Source: CAYFZO01 sp965211995 (lineage in GTDB: Bacteria; Pseudomonadota; Gammaproteobacteria; Poriferisulfidales; Oxydemutatoraceae). From it: a DNA stretch of 64,000 bases. The stretch covers positions 434,001-498,000 of the forward strand of contig OZ243040.1 in assembly GCA_965211995.1 (NCBI GenBank), in the 5' to 3' direction. A program made the translations under genes and the position numbers. A model generated the notes under the pieces. The model ran no database searches. It saw only the letters and a program-made list of their open reading frames with translations, and was not told the origin of the DNA. Shown here piece after piece: positions 42,693-51,425 of this stretch. Each line of letters opens with the position of its first letter. Positions within the stretch are counted from its first letter, which is position 1.

Positions 42693-43661
42693 TTAGTCGG
42701 CGTCGTCCGCCGCGAGCCGTTCGAACTCAAGGCGCAACTCGCCGAAGTTGTGGGTGTGCAGCGCTTCGGTTTCGTTCAGCACCGACGAGTAGGCGCAGGT
42801 GTCGGGCGCGCTGACGATCAGCCGAGTTTGCGCCGGCAGCGCCGCCGCGAGCCGTCTCATCTCATTCGGGATCCGGGGGTTTTCACTTGAATCGTCAAAA
42901 CTGATGATCACCGCTTTCGCCCCGCAGGAGCCGGCCGCGTCGGAAATTTCGTCGCAGGCGGCACCTTCCCCGAGATAGACCGGGTTCCAGCCGTAGGTAT
43001 TGACGATCACCGCGGCTCTGAGCGCGGTCAGCGCGGGGTCCTTGTCCATCGAGCAGACGACGAAATCGTTGCGGGCCGCTTCGTTCTGCGTGCACAGCCC
43101 GATCAGGCGCCCGCGCACGACCTCGGTGAACAGGCGCTGGTGGCAGTTGAGCAATTCCCCTTGGCGGCATTCACCCTCGACGTGATGCAGCAGCGGCGAG
43201 ATCAGGTCCTCGATCAGGAACACGGCGCCGAGTTCTTTTGACGCGGTGTTGAGCGTGGTTTGCAGGTAACTGGTATCGAGTTTGGTGACGGCGTCGAAAC
43301 ACTGGTCGAACAACTCCATCACCGACCCGGTGCTGAGGCGGGCTTCCGCGTTGTTTGATCTTTGCGCCACCGAGTCTTCGTCGCGCTTGACGATCCCGGT
43401 CAATTCTTCCACGGACAGGTTCGCGACCTCGCTGATCCTTCTCCCGAACTGGGTCACCTGCCTGAGCAGAGTCAGGCGCTGGATGTCGGCGTTGCTGTAC
43501 AGTCGCCTGCCGTTGCTCGCGCGCGCCGGCGTCACCACCTGGTAGCGTTTCTCCCAGGCGCGGATCAGATCCGAACTCAGGCCGGTGTAGCGCGAGACGA
43601 CCTGGATCGGGTGGTGGTCCGTGAGGTTGTCGGGGGCAGCCTTTGCCTCTTTTCGAGTCAT
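42693..43661 (-). CDS. MerR-family regulator with a B12-binding-like domain lacking the usual cobalamin histidine
   Basis: A 322-residue regulator. An N-terminal MerR helix-turn-helix (VVSRYTGLSSDLIRAWEKRY…RRLYSNADIQRL) is followed by a helical domain and a Rossmann-type domain like CarH/LitR (AVIVNTYGWNPVYLGEGAACDEI). Cobalamin-dependent members carry an ExHxxG-like motif just before this; here it is MDKDPALTA with no histidine, so B12 sensing is doubtful. It is transcribed divergently from alkB with a 200-base gap containing inverted repeats, suggesting it controls alkB. The signal it senses is unknown. Confidence 0.75.
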   Translation of the reverse strand: MTRKEAKAAPDNLTDHHPIQVVSRYTGLSSDLIRAWEKRYQVVTPARASNGRRLYSNADIQRLTLLRQVTQFGRRISEVANLSVEELTGIVKRDEDSVAQRSNNAEARLSTGSVMELFDQCFDAVTKLDTSYLQTTLNTASKELGAVFLIEDLISPLLHHVEGECRQGELLNCHQRLFTEVVRGRLIGLCTQNEAARNDFVVCSMDKDPALTALRAAVIVNTYGWNPVYLGEGAACDEISDAAGSCGAKAVIISFDDSSENPRIPNEMRRLAAALPAQTRLIVSAPDTCAYSSVLNETEALHTHNFGELRLEFERLAADDAD

Positions 43662-43739
43662 ATCGTTTTCGTCATACCGCTGTATATTGCTTGTTCATAT
43701 CATAACCTAATTTGACCAGCCTAAAAAGGCATTATTTCC

Positions 43740-43770
43740 CCAATTGTCCGCCTTTTGTAATAGACAAAAT
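43740..43770. promoter_or_regulatory. inverted repeat in the alkB/MerR intergenic region
   Basis: TTGTC (43745-43749) and GACAA (43763-43767) form an inverted pair in CAATTGTCCGCCTTTTGTAA. This is the kind of dyad MerR-type dimers bind. A separate GCCTAAAAAGGC palindrome lies about 40 bases before it (43718-43729). A clear ribosome site AGGAGG precedes alkB. Operator function is inferred. Confidence 0.35.
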
Positions 43771-43861
43771 CACGACGAGAGCCTTGCGCCGGTGCTATGC
43801 TCACTCCCGCCGCGGGATTTGCCGGTTTCCAGCCTCACCGCAAACACAGGAGGTTTAATCA

Positions 43862-45004
43862 ATGAACAAATTTCTCATCAACGCACGCTATATGCTGGCG
43901 CCGATTTCGATTGTAGCGGCGATGTACGGCGTGTTCATAGGCGGCCCGTGGGTGTGGCTGGGCGTGTATCTGCTCGGTGCGGCGATTGTGCTGGACGCGG
44001 CGGTGTCGCGTCGCACGATGGGGGCGGGCTTTGACGAGAACGGGGACACCAACGGCATTTCGTGGTTTCACAACGCGGTGATGTATGTGATGCTGGGGGT
44101 GTTTGTGGTGTTGCAGATGAATCTGGCGTGGCGGGTTTACGAGTATGTGAGCGGGGTGCCGCTGGGGACGGCGGAGATTTTGGGGGTAACGGTGTATCAG
44201 GGGATGACGGGATCGCAGTTGGCGGGTGCGTCGCTGTCGTCGGCGATCGTAGCGGGGATAGGGATCATTTACGGGCACGAGTTGGCGCACACGAAAGGGT
44301 TCAGTTTTGTGATAGCGCGGTGGATGATGGCGTTGAGCGGGGCGGCGCATTTTTGCTACGCGCACGTATATAACCATCACCTGGAATTGGGTTGCGAGGA
44401 CGATCCGGCGACGTCGCCGCGCGGTCGCAGTCTTTATCTGCACCTGCCGAAGTCGTATCTGGGGCAGTCGAAGTTTTTGTACAGCATGGAGAAGCAGCGA
44501 TTGGAGCGATTGGGGGTGCCGGTATTGTCGTGGCGCAACCGCTGGCTGCGGGGCTACGCGATGAGTTTGCCGTCGTTGTTTTTGTTTTGGTTTGCCGGCG
44601 GCTGGGTGGGGATCGGATGTTTGGCGGTGCTGTGGCTGGTGTCGAATTTTGAGTTGGAGGCGTTGAATTACATGGAGCATTACGGGCTGATACGCGAGCA
44701 GGGTCAGCCGATAGACTACCGTCATTCGTGGGACAATTCGACGGCGCTGACGAGTTGGTATTTCATTGAGATCGGGCGTCAGGCGGATCACCACGACCGT
44801 GGGGAGACGCACTTTTGGGAGTTGGACGAGGTGGGGGCGCCGAACACGGGGTATGGTTATTTTGCGTTGTTTGCGTTGGCGTTGCTGCCGCAGGTGTTTC
44901 ATACGCTGATGCGCAAGAAGTTGAAGCGGTGGGACGAGGAGGAGGCGTCGGAAGGGGAACAGCGGATAGCGGCTTTGATGAACAAGCAGGCGGGTTACGT
45001 TTGA
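43862..45004 (+). CDS. alkB: alkane 1-monooxygenase
   Basis: A 380-residue membrane di-iron hydroxylase that oxidises alkanes at the terminal carbon, using rubredoxin as electron donor. Histidine boxes are HELAH (about residue 139), HVYNHH (about 168-173) and RQADHHD (about 310); NYMEHYG (about 276) is the AlkB-specific fourth motif. Five to six membrane helices are apparent. From about 44095 onward the codons end mainly in G (GGG, GTG, TTG, GCG), unlike its first 75 codons and its neighbours. No rubredoxin gene is nearby. A terminator follows. Confidence 0.9.
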   Translation: MNKFLINARYMLAPISIVAAMYGVFIGGPWVWLGVYLLGAAIVLDAAVSRRTMGAGFDENGDTNGISWFHNAVMYVMLGVFVVLQMNLAWRVYEYVSGVPLGTAEILGVTVYQGMTGSQLAGASLSSAIVAGIGIIYGHELAHTKGFSFVIARWMMALSGAAHFCYAHVYNHHLELGCEDDPATSPRGRSLYLHLPKSYLGQSKFLYSMEKQRLERLGVPVLSWRNRWLRGYAMSLPSLFLFWFAGGWVGIGCLAVLWLVSNFELEALNYMEHYGLIREQGQPIDYRHSWDNSTALTSWYFIEIGRQADHHDRGETHFWELDEVGAPNTGYGYFALFALALLPQVFHTLMRKKLKRWDEEEASEGEQRIAALMNKQAGYV

Positions 45005-45040
45005 GCGTTTGCTCTTTTTTCAGTCCCGTTTCTGGGGCGG

Positions 45041-45072
45041 CGCCGGCATCCTCCTCGTCGGCGTTTTTTTTG
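45041..45072 (+). terminator. intrinsic terminator after alkB
   Basis: CGCCGGC (45041-45047) pairs with GTCGGCG (45057-45063) over a nine-base loop, with one G·T pair, followed directly by eight T (45064-45071). It lies 37 bases after the alkB stop and fits a rho-independent terminator. Confidence 0.75.
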
Positions 45073-45253
45073 CATCGCCGTTATGTGCCGCCGGCGCTTT
45101 GCGCTTGCCGGGCCGGGGGTCGGGGGCGTAGTGCCGGGCAATCACCGAGCGCGGCCGCCCACGTTAAAAGGGTTCAGGGTAGTTGGGTGTCGCTATGACG
45201 AGGATCAAGTCATTTGTCGGTTTGAGTCTTGCGGAAAGCCCCTTGAAAGAGCG

Positions 45254-46210
45254 GTGATACACCCGGTGCATAATTCCGCGGCGCGCCGCCTGTGTCTGCT
45301 GGCCGCGCTGGCGCTGGCGATCTGGCCGGCGGGGGCGGCGCCGGCCGAGCGTTTCGGCGAGGGCTTGTTCTGGACGATCCTCAAGGGCGGCGAGACCATC
45401 GGCCATATTTTCGGCACGTTCCATTCCAACGACGAGCGGGTGGTTGCATTGCCCGCGGTCGTCAGGGACACGCTGATCTCGTCCTACAGTTTCAGCATGG
45501 AGGCGTTTCCGGGCGCGCGTTATTTCAATCCGCACTGGGGTTTTAAGAACATCATAGACGACATGATGCTGCCTAAAGATCAGCCTCTGTCCGGCCTGGT
45601 CGGGGAGAAGGCGTACGCGCGGATCGAGAAACTGCTCAAGGCAAACGGCGTCAGCCCCGAGCGCATTGCGCGGCTGAAGCCATGGGCCGCGATGAACGAG
45701 TTGGGCACGCGCAAGTTCCGCGCCGACGAGAAGCGCGGCGACATCATGGATCACGTGCTCTACGAGATGGCGGCCGCGCACGTCACCGACTTGTATCAGG
45801 TCGAGACCCTCGAAGAATTGATGGCCGCGTACTACGACTTCCCGCTCGACGCCCAGATCGGGTTGCTGCACGACCGTCTCGAATCTTATGCAAGCCTGCC
45901 CGGCACCGCTGAAATGATGACCGAGGCGTACCTGCGCGAGGACCTGAGCGCGATGCTCGCGCTGAGCACCCGCTTTGTTTCCGGGAAGTCTGTCGCGAGA
46001 AGCTACGACGAGGTTTATCTCAAGCACGTCCTGTATATCCGCAACGTCGTGATGGCGCATTACATGCTCGCGCCGCTGCGCCGCAAGAATGCGTTCATCG
46101 CCATCGGCGCGTTGCACCTGCACGGCGAAAAAGGCGTACTCAAATTGCTCGAGAACTACGGCTACACCCTGCAACGCATCGCGATCAAACCCGAAAAAGC
46201 CGGCGGCTGA
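45254..46210 (+). CDS. TraB/GumN family protein
   Basis: A 318-residue protein from a GTG at 45254 (another GTG at 45266 is possible). A signal peptide is visible (LCLLAALALAIWPAGAAPA). Then LFWTILKGGETIGHIFGTFHSNDERV matches the TraB/GumN core, with the GTxH motif. Near the C-terminus AFIAIGALHLHGEKGVLKLLENYGY is the second conserved motif (GxxHL). Members are thought to be metalloproteases, sometimes in the periplasm. Its last codons begin a 105-bp repeat. Confidence 0.82.
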   Translation: MIHPVHNSAARRLCLLAALALAIWPAGAAPAERFGEGLFWTILKGGETIGHIFGTFHSNDERVVALPAVVRDTLISSYSFSMEAFPGARYFNPHWGFKNIIDDMMLPKDQPLSGLVGEKAYARIEKLLKANGVSPERIARLKPWAAMNELGTRKFRADEKRGDIMDHVLYEMAAAHVTDLYQVETLEELMAAYYDFPLDAQIGLLHDRLESYASLPGTAEMMTEAYLREDLSAMLALSTRFVSGKSVARSYDEVYLKHVLYIRNVVMAHYMLAPLRRKNAFIAIGALHLHGEKGVLKLLENYGYTLQRIAIKPEKAGG

Positions 46211-46359
46211 CCCGCACCGCGACCTCCCTGCGCAAGTGACCGTTACGGGAACGGCAGCGATTGATTCGCACCGCGACCCCGCGTGAGCGCCCGCCGCAGA
46301 AACAACGGCGGCTGACCCGCACCGCGACCCCCCGCGCAAGTGACCGCCGCGGGAACGGT
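46201..46359 (+). repeat. 105-bp direct repeat overlapping the traB/gumN stop
   Basis: The unit CGGCGGCTGACCCGCACCGC begins at 46201 and again at 46306. The first copy contains the gene's last glycine codons and stop; the second lies in the intergenic stretch and matches over about 53 bases with a few changes, mostly C/T and A/G. A shorter related block (CGCACCGCGACCCCGCG) lies between them at about 46267. This is another boundary duplication. No gene is seen from 46211 to 46510. Confidence 0.75.
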
Positions 46360-46439
46360 GGTGGCGGGCGCGGTGGCGGGCAGTGACGGCGTGAGTGCTT
46401 TGTGGAGTGGCGGCGGGGTGTCGTCCGGTGTGAGGTGCC

Positions 46440-46500
46440 GCAGATGCTCTTTAGGCGAAAAGTTCCCACAAGCATTGTGCGTTGCGTCAGTTCCGCACGC
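46440..46500 (-). repeat. decayed copy of the tatD 3' end
   Basis: Minus-strand GCGGAACTGACGCAACGCAC followed by a GGGAACTTTTCG part parallels the true end of tatD (GAACTCGCGCAACGCACC… TTTGGACTCTGT). In translation ELTQRT…GTFRL resembles ELAQRT…QRLFGL. About 18 bases are missing. It lies directly beyond the tatD stop and therefore looks like a duplicated, degenerate gene end. Confidence 0.5.
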
Positions 46501-46510
46501 TTGATTCGCT

Positions 46511-47326
46511 TCAGGTACAGAGTCCAAACAAGCGTTGCGCGTTGGCGGTGGTGCGTTGCGCGAGTTCTTCGACGCCGACGCCGGCGCACGCGCCGACGCG
46601 CGCCGCGATATGCGCAAGCAAAGCGGGTTCATTGCGTCTGCCGCGCGGGCGTTGTTCGGGGGCGAGATCGCGCGGCACCAGATACGGTGCGTCGGTTTCG
46701 AGCAGCAGCCGGTCGAGCGGGATTGCTTTGACCAGTTGCCCGAGGCGGACGCCGCGGCGTTCATCGCAGATCCAGCCGGTGATCCCGATGTACAGATCCA
46801 ATTCAAGGTAGGCGTCGAGTTCGCGGCGTTCGCCGGTGAAGCAGTGCGCCACCGCGGCGGTGATCCCCGCCCGCCGGGGCTTGAGCACCGCAATGAAGTC
46901 GTCGTGAGCTTCGCGTTGGTGCAGGAACAGCGGCAGCCCGGTGTCTTCGGCGACGGCGATCTGCTGCTCAAACGCTTGCAGTTGTTGTGCGCGCGGCGAC
47001 AGGTCGCGGCAATAATCCAAGCCGGTTTCGCCGACCGCGACGACCGCGTGGTCGCGCACAAGCGCGTGCAGTCGCGCACGCGAGTTATCGCCCCATTCTT
47101 TCGCCAGATGGGGATGCACGCCCGCCGCCGGGAACAAAACGCCGGGGTGGCGTGCCGCGCGTTCGATCGCATCGGCGCTGTCGGCGAGGGATGAACCCGG
47201 CACGATCATTGCGCGCACGCCCGCCGCCCGTGCTCTTGCCAGCACCTGCGCTTCGTCCTTTCTGAAAGCGTCGTGGGTTAAGTTGAAGCAGGCGTCTATC
47301 AGCGTCGGCGCGTTTTCGGGCGGCAA
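46511..47326 (-). CDS. tatD: TatD family metal-dependent hydrolase/DNase
   Basis: A 271-residue TIM-barrel hydrolase. VGETGLDYCRDLSPRAQQLQAFEQQI (about residue 95) holds the conserved metal-binding glutamate, HCFTGERREL (about 157) the histidine, and LLLETDAPYLVP (about 205) the last aspartate. The usual N-terminal DxHxH motif reads LIDACFNLTHDAF, with Cys and Asn in place of the first two conserved residues, so one metal site may be altered. I start at a TTG (47326) that aligns with ATG codons in the upstream repeats; an ATG at 47386 is a longer option. Confidence 0.78.
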   Translation of the reverse strand: MPPENAPTLIDACFNLTHDAFRKDEAQVLARARAAGVRAMIVPGSSLADSADAIERAARHPGVLFPAAGVHPHLAKEWGDNSRARLHALVRDHAVVAVGETGLDYCRDLSPRAQQLQAFEQQIAVAEDTGLPLFLHQREAHDDFIAVLKPRRAGITAAVAHCFTGERRELDAYLELDLYIGITGWICDERRGVRLGQLVKAIPLDRLLLETDAPYLVPRDLAPEQRPRGRRNEPALLAHIAARVGACAGVGVEELAQRTTANAQRLFGLCT

Positions 47327-47612
47327 GGTAGTGGCTTGATCCTTGCGCGTCGTGCGTGCAGTCGGGGCACCGTCTTCGGGCGGCATGGCAGTTTGGGATT
47401 TACGCGCCGTCGGGGCACCCGGTCGGGGTGTCATTGCGGGGCGGCATGGTTGCCTGGAACTTGTGCGCCGTGCGTGCAGTCGGGATACCGTTTTCGGGCG
47501 GCATGGTTGCTTGGAACTTGCGCGTCGTGCGTGCGGTCGGGGCACCGTTGCGGGGCGGCATGGCGGTTTGCAACCTTGCGCGCCGGGCGCGCCGCCGTTG
47601 CGGGGCGTCACC
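47318..47612. repeat. tandem array of about 57-bp units between tatD and the aspartic protease gene
   Basis: The anchor GGGCGGCATGG recurs at about 47318, 47378, 47439, 47496 and 47553, with a degenerate GGGCGTCACC at 47603. Spacings are about 60, 61, 57, 57 and 50. On the minus strand each unit contains ATGCCGCCC, matching the likely tatD start TTGCCGCCC, and the last unit runs into the stop of the protease gene. The array therefore looks like a multiplied gene junction. It has no separate spacers or repeats of CRISPR form. Confidence 0.85.
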
Positions 47613-48756
47613 TTGAGCCGAGGTACAAGATCTCGCGTTTTTGGTCTATGAAGAACTTGAAGTTGTTCAGGAAATTCATGCCGAGCAGGCCGTCGCTGTC
47701 CACGCCCGGCGGCATTTCGATCACGCTGGCCTTGATGTTGCGCACCGCGGCGTCGCCGATGCTCAGGGTGTCGATCTCTATGCGCGGCGCGTTGACTACG
47801 CCGGCGACCAGGTTCAGGGTGATGTAGTCGTCGCTGTCCGTCGGCAGGCCGAACTGCTGCGCCGTTTGCGGGCGCAGCACGCACAGCGAGGCGCCGGTGT
47901 CTATCATCAGGCGCGCGCCCTCGATGCCGTTGAGGCTGGCGTTGACGATGAAGTGTTCGCCGACGCGCTTGAGCGGCACTTGGATTTCGTCGTCGAGATC
48001 TATGAATTGCTGGATATCATCGGCAAGGCTTTGCGCGAGTTTGTTCCACGCGGGGTCGTACAGCACGTAGTTGAGCGAGGTCAGCGCGTCGTAGTAATGG
48101 TGCAGGTGGAGTTGGATCTCGGCGAGTTTGTAGAAGCGGGCGAGGTCGGCGGGGTCATGCGTGGTGAGGAATTCGTACAGGTGCAGCAGTTTGTCGAAGT
48201 GTCCGTTTTCCCGGAGTTGGGCGGTGTATTTGCTCTCGATCTGCTCGATCAGGGAATCGATGTTCTCTTCGGGGATCTCGGCCTGATTGAAACTTTTAAG
48301 GTTAAACAAGGTTTCGAGCGCGTGCGTATGTTGGCCGGTCTTGAAGTAGGTCTCGCCCAGCAGCAGCAGCCCGCGCGGGTTGTAGGCGTCCTCTTCGAGA
48401 AAGCGGCGCAACAGCACCTGCGCCTCGGCGGGGGATTCTTCGCTCAGTTTCGACAGCGACGTGATGATCGCGTGTTGGCTTTGCCGGGTGATCCGTTCGT
48501 CGCGCGCGCGGGTTGCGCCGAAGCGGGCAAACGCGAGTTCGTATTCGCCTTGCTCGATCAGGGTCTCGATTTCGGTCTTGGGAAGCGTCGCGGTCACGAT
48601 GTCCCGTTGCTGCGTTTGGGGGTCGGGCGCGCGGCCCGGCAGGTCGAATTCTATGGCCGGGAACGTGGGCGACTGATAGAAAGCGTGCAGCCACCAGCCG
48701 GCGATCGCTCCCAGCGACAGCCACACGGCGATTGTTGGCAGGGGCAGTCTAAGCAT
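47608..48756 (-). CDS. retropepsin-like aspartic protease with N-terminal TPR-like region
   Basis: A 382-residue protein. One N-terminal membrane anchor (LPTIAVWLSLGAIAGWWLHAF) is followed by helical repeat-like sequence (residues about 60-250, LLLLGETYFKTGQHTHALE…). The C-terminal part is a clan AA domain: MIDTGASLCVLR (about residue 283, catalytic Asp) and DGLLGMNFLNNFKFFID (about 352). It would face the periplasm; substrate unknown. Its last codons join the repeat array next to tatD. It is divergent from the O-antigen ligase gene. Confidence 0.8.
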   Translation of the reverse strand: MLRLPLPTIAVWLSLGAIAGWWLHAFYQSPTFPAIEFDLPGRAPDPQTQQRDIVTATLPKTEIETLIEQGEYELAFARFGATRARDERITRQSQHAIITSLSKLSEESPAEAQVLLRRFLEEDAYNPRGLLLLGETYFKTGQHTHALETLFNLKSFNQAEIPEENIDSLIEQIESKYTAQLRENGHFDKLLHLYEFLTTHDPADLARFYKLAEIQLHLHHYYDALTSLNYVLYDPAWNKLAQSLADDIQQFIDLDDEIQVPLKRVGEHFIVNASLNGIEGARLMIDTGASLCVLRPQTAQQFGLPTDSDDYITLNLVAGVVNAPRIEIDTLSIGDAAVRNIKASVIEMPPGVDSDGLLGMNFLNNFKFFIDQKREILYLGSR

Positions 48757-48961
48757 GGGTTCTTCGCTTGGGTTTTCTGCGTGCGGGTTTGTCCGGCGCC
48801 GTCGCGGTATCCTGGCGTTTATTATAGCCGTCTTGCCTCGGCGACGGCTTTTGCTTCAAGGTATTGGCATGGGTGCGGCGGATGCGGTATTCTATGCGGC
48901 TCAATTTTTGGATTCACCCCGTGCGGCCGCGCGGAACAAGCGTTTTTGAACGACAGGGAAA

Positions 48962-51184
48962 ATGGGCAGGAGAAAGAAAAAGAAGACCCCGGGCAAACGG
49001 GTCTCCAAGCCCCAGGCGGTTGACGCCAACCTCGTGCGCGTCGCGCGCGAGGAATCCCGCGAGAAACCCGAGGCGGGAGGAGATGATCCCAAGGAGTTGC
49101 GCGCGGGTGCGGCGGTGCTGGGAGCCGAGGTTCGATCGGTCTGGACTCCGCTGCTGACCGGATTGCTGATATTCCTGATTGCATCGCCGTCGCTCGTCGG
49201 CCCATACGGGCAGAAAGGCGGGTACACGCCGGACTTGCACATGGCGGCCTATATTCAAGTGGGTGCGCTGCTGATTTTGTCGTTGTTCTTGATTTCGTGC
49301 TTTGCCCGCAAGCAAATCACTATTTCGCGTTCACCGGTGTTGCTGCCGCTGCTGATTTTCTACGCGTGGGCGATATTGTCGGTGCTGTGGGCCGACACGA
49401 AATACGAGGCGGTCGTGGACGCGCTCGACTGGGGCGGGGCGTTTTTGTGCGCCGTTTTGATCACGTTGTTGTTGCGTGAACTCAAGTTGTTGAAGCAACT
49501 GCTGTTTTTCCTGCTCATCAGCGGCTTGCTCATGGCTTTGCTCGGCATCGGGCAGTATTTGTTCGGCATAGATTGGGTGCAGCAGCACATCGTGCCGGCG
49601 GCGACGTTCAGCAATAAGAACATGGCCGGACAATACGGCGTATTGACCTTGCCGATTGCGGTGGCTTTTTTCCTGCATTCAAAAGAAAACGAAAAAACCT
49701 GGTTCTTTGCGGCCGTTATCGCTTTGATCATGACGTACATTTTCTATACGCGTTCGCGCGGCGCACTGATCAGTTTAACTACGGAGATCATTCTTCTGGG
49801 CGGCCTTTTGATCTATCTGAAGCGCAAGCACAACTTCAATATTTTCGGGGACATGCCGGTCAAAAAAGTTGCGCTGGCGGCGTCGCTGGCTTTATTTGTG
49901 GGCATGTCGTATCTCACGCCCGCGATGTTTGGCAACGTTGAAAAGGTGAAAGTGGCTTCGATCGGCTCGAAACCCGAGTTATTGGCGGCCGAGCACGGCG
50001 GCAAAAACTTGGAGCACGTTCTGAATTTTTCGGGCAGCGGCGAAACCCGCACCACGATGTGGGCCAACTCGATCCCGATGTTCAGGGACAATTTTTTGAT
50101 CGGGGTCGGGCTGGGCAACTGGACGATTCACTACGCGGAGTATCAGTCATGGTTTAAGCCCGACAAGTCGCTGATGCAAAATAAGTATCACGCCAACGCG
50201 CATAACGACTATATTGAGATCCTGTGCGAGTTGGGCATCATCGGGTTTGCGCTGTTCGTATGGGTGGTTGTCTCGCTGTTCAGGTTGATGAGGCGTCTGT
50301 TGGTGAACCACGACGAGGAGTATTTTCTGCTGACCATGGCTTTGATACTGGCGATTATGGGCATCGCGGTAAATGCGGTTTTCAGTTTCCCGCTGAAGCA
50401 GCCCGTTCCAATCTTCATAGTCATGGTCTATATCGGGGTGCTTTCGAACCTGTACGGGATGAAGTTGGAAGCCGGGCGGGAGCATACTTTATCGTTGCCC
50501 CCCGTGCCTTTCAGGGCGCTGGCGGCGGGCCTCGCGATTCTCTTGACCGTCGGCATATTTGCTCTGCAATACAACTGGTACAAATCCGAACTCCACTATC
50601 GCAATGCCGTCATTCATCTCAAGAAAGGGGAGTACAAGCACGCCTACGTTGAGTCCAGCCGCGCCTACGAATTGAATCCGTTGCGCGCCAGTTTGTTGTG
50701 GTTGGATGCGACCGCATTGATGCAGATTGGCCGTCGAGCCTCTTATGACACGGTTGTGGAAGTCCTGGAAGAGGTCGATCGTGCACGGCCTTATTCATCG
50801 AGTACGCTTGAAAATCTGGCGAGTGCCTACAGCAGGGCCGGTCGTAACGATGAGGCGGCCGACGCTATGGGCAGTTTATTGGCGCTGCAACCGAGCAAAA
50901 ACAAACTGAGGTATAGATACGGGACCTTGTTGTTCAAGGCGGGCAGGTTCGAAAAGGCGATAAAGGAGCTCAATGCGTCGCGTGTTAGTTTTCCCGGCAA
51001 ATGGACAAAAGAAAGAGAAATATTGGCGCGGATAGAGCAGATGATCGAAACATCGGAACAACGGATACGGGAGAAAAAAACATCCGGCGCCCCGGCTGAT
51101 GCCGCCCCTGCTAATGCCGCCCCCGCTAACGCCGCCCCCGCTAATGCCGTCCCTGCTGAAGCCGTCCCGGCGGACGGTTCTTGA
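48962..51184 (+). CDS. O-antigen ligase/polymerase family protein with TPR-like C-terminus
   Basis: A 740-residue membrane protein. The first 55 residues are charged; about ten to twelve membrane segments follow (Wzy_C domain). HNDYIEILCELGIIGFALF (about residue 412) is the conserved ligase motif, and a large periplasmic loop precedes it (HGGKNLEHVLNFSGSGETRTTMW). After about residue 560 tetratricopeptide-like helices (HLKKGEYKHAYVESSRAYELN…) form a periplasmic tail as in PglL/Wzy_C_2-type ligases. The C-terminus ends in Ala-Pro repeats. It may ligate glycan to lipid A core or to protein; the long TPR tail favours a protein O-glycosylation or polymerase option as well. Confidence 0.78.
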   Translation: MGRRKKKKTPGKRVSKPQAVDANLVRVAREESREKPEAGGDDPKELRAGAAVLGAEVRSVWTPLLTGLLIFLIASPSLVGPYGQKGGYTPDLHMAAYIQVGALLILSLFLISCFARKQITISRSPVLLPLLIFYAWAILSVLWADTKYEAVVDALDWGGAFLCAVLITLLLRELKLLKQLLFFLLISGLLMALLGIGQYLFGIDWVQQHIVPAATFSNKNMAGQYGVLTLPIAVAFFLHSKENEKTWFFAAVIALIMTYIFYTRSRGALISLTTEIILLGGLLIYLKRKHNFNIFGDMPVKKVALAASLALFVGMSYLTPAMFGNVEKVKVASIGSKPELLAAEHGGKNLEHVLNFSGSGETRTTMWANSIPMFRDNFLIGVGLGNWTIHYAEYQSWFKPDKSLMQNKYHANAHNDYIEILCELGIIGFALFVWVVVSLFRLMRRLLVNHDEEYFLLTMALILAIMGIAVNAVFSFPLKQPVPIFIVMVYIGVLSNLYGMKLEAGREHTLSLPPVPFRALAAGLAILLTVGIFALQYNWYKSELHYRNAVIHLKKGEYKHAYVESSRAYELNPLRASLLWLDATALMQIGRRASYDTVVEVLEEVDRARPYSSSTLENLASAYSRAGRNDEAADAMGSLLALQPSKNKLRYRYGTLLFKAGRFEKAIKELNASRVSFPGKWTKEREILARIEQMIETSEQRIREKKTSGAPADAAPANAAPANAAPANAVPAEAVPADGS
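51091..51180 (+). repeat. 15-bp tandem repeat encoding Ala-Pro-rich C-terminal repeats
   Basis: Near-identical units of 15 bases (GCTAATGCCGCCCCC and variants) recur about six times, encoding pentapeptides such as PANAA, PADAA, PANAV, PAEAV. The unit length is a multiple of three, so copy number can change without frameshift. The tail is probably a flexible linker. Confidence 0.8.
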
Positions 51185-51358
51185 GCGTCCGCCGCTTTCC
51201 TTGTTATTTTCCGCTTTGTCTCCACCGCCCGCGGCGGGTTTATGAGATTTCGACCCCCTCCGGAGCAGCCCCTCCTGCCCGTCCATTCGCCGGGGACCTA
51301 GGCCTCTGATCGGCCTATTCCCTCTCTTCGGCGCACCCCCTGCGGCGGGGCGCGTAAA

Positions 51359-51388
51359 TTGGCGTTTTCCCTTGTTAGACACTACAAT
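51359..51388 (+). promoter_or_regulatory. candidate promoter of the gsp operon
   Basis: TTGGCG (51359-51364) and TACAAT (51383-51388) are 18 bases apart and lie 38 bases before the gspC ATG. GC-rich inverted segments near 51225-51240 (CCGCCCGCGGCGGG) in the 241-base gap may end the ligase transcript. Promoter call is by eye only. Confidence 0.4.
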
Positions 51389-51425
51389 AATCCTTTGATT
51401 TTCCGTCAGTGTCGGGGATAACGGT

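Noticed and set aside
47318..47612. Possible CRISPR array
   Set aside because: Units are 50-61 bases with no constant repeat and unique spacer pattern; they match adjacent gene ends and no cas gene is near.
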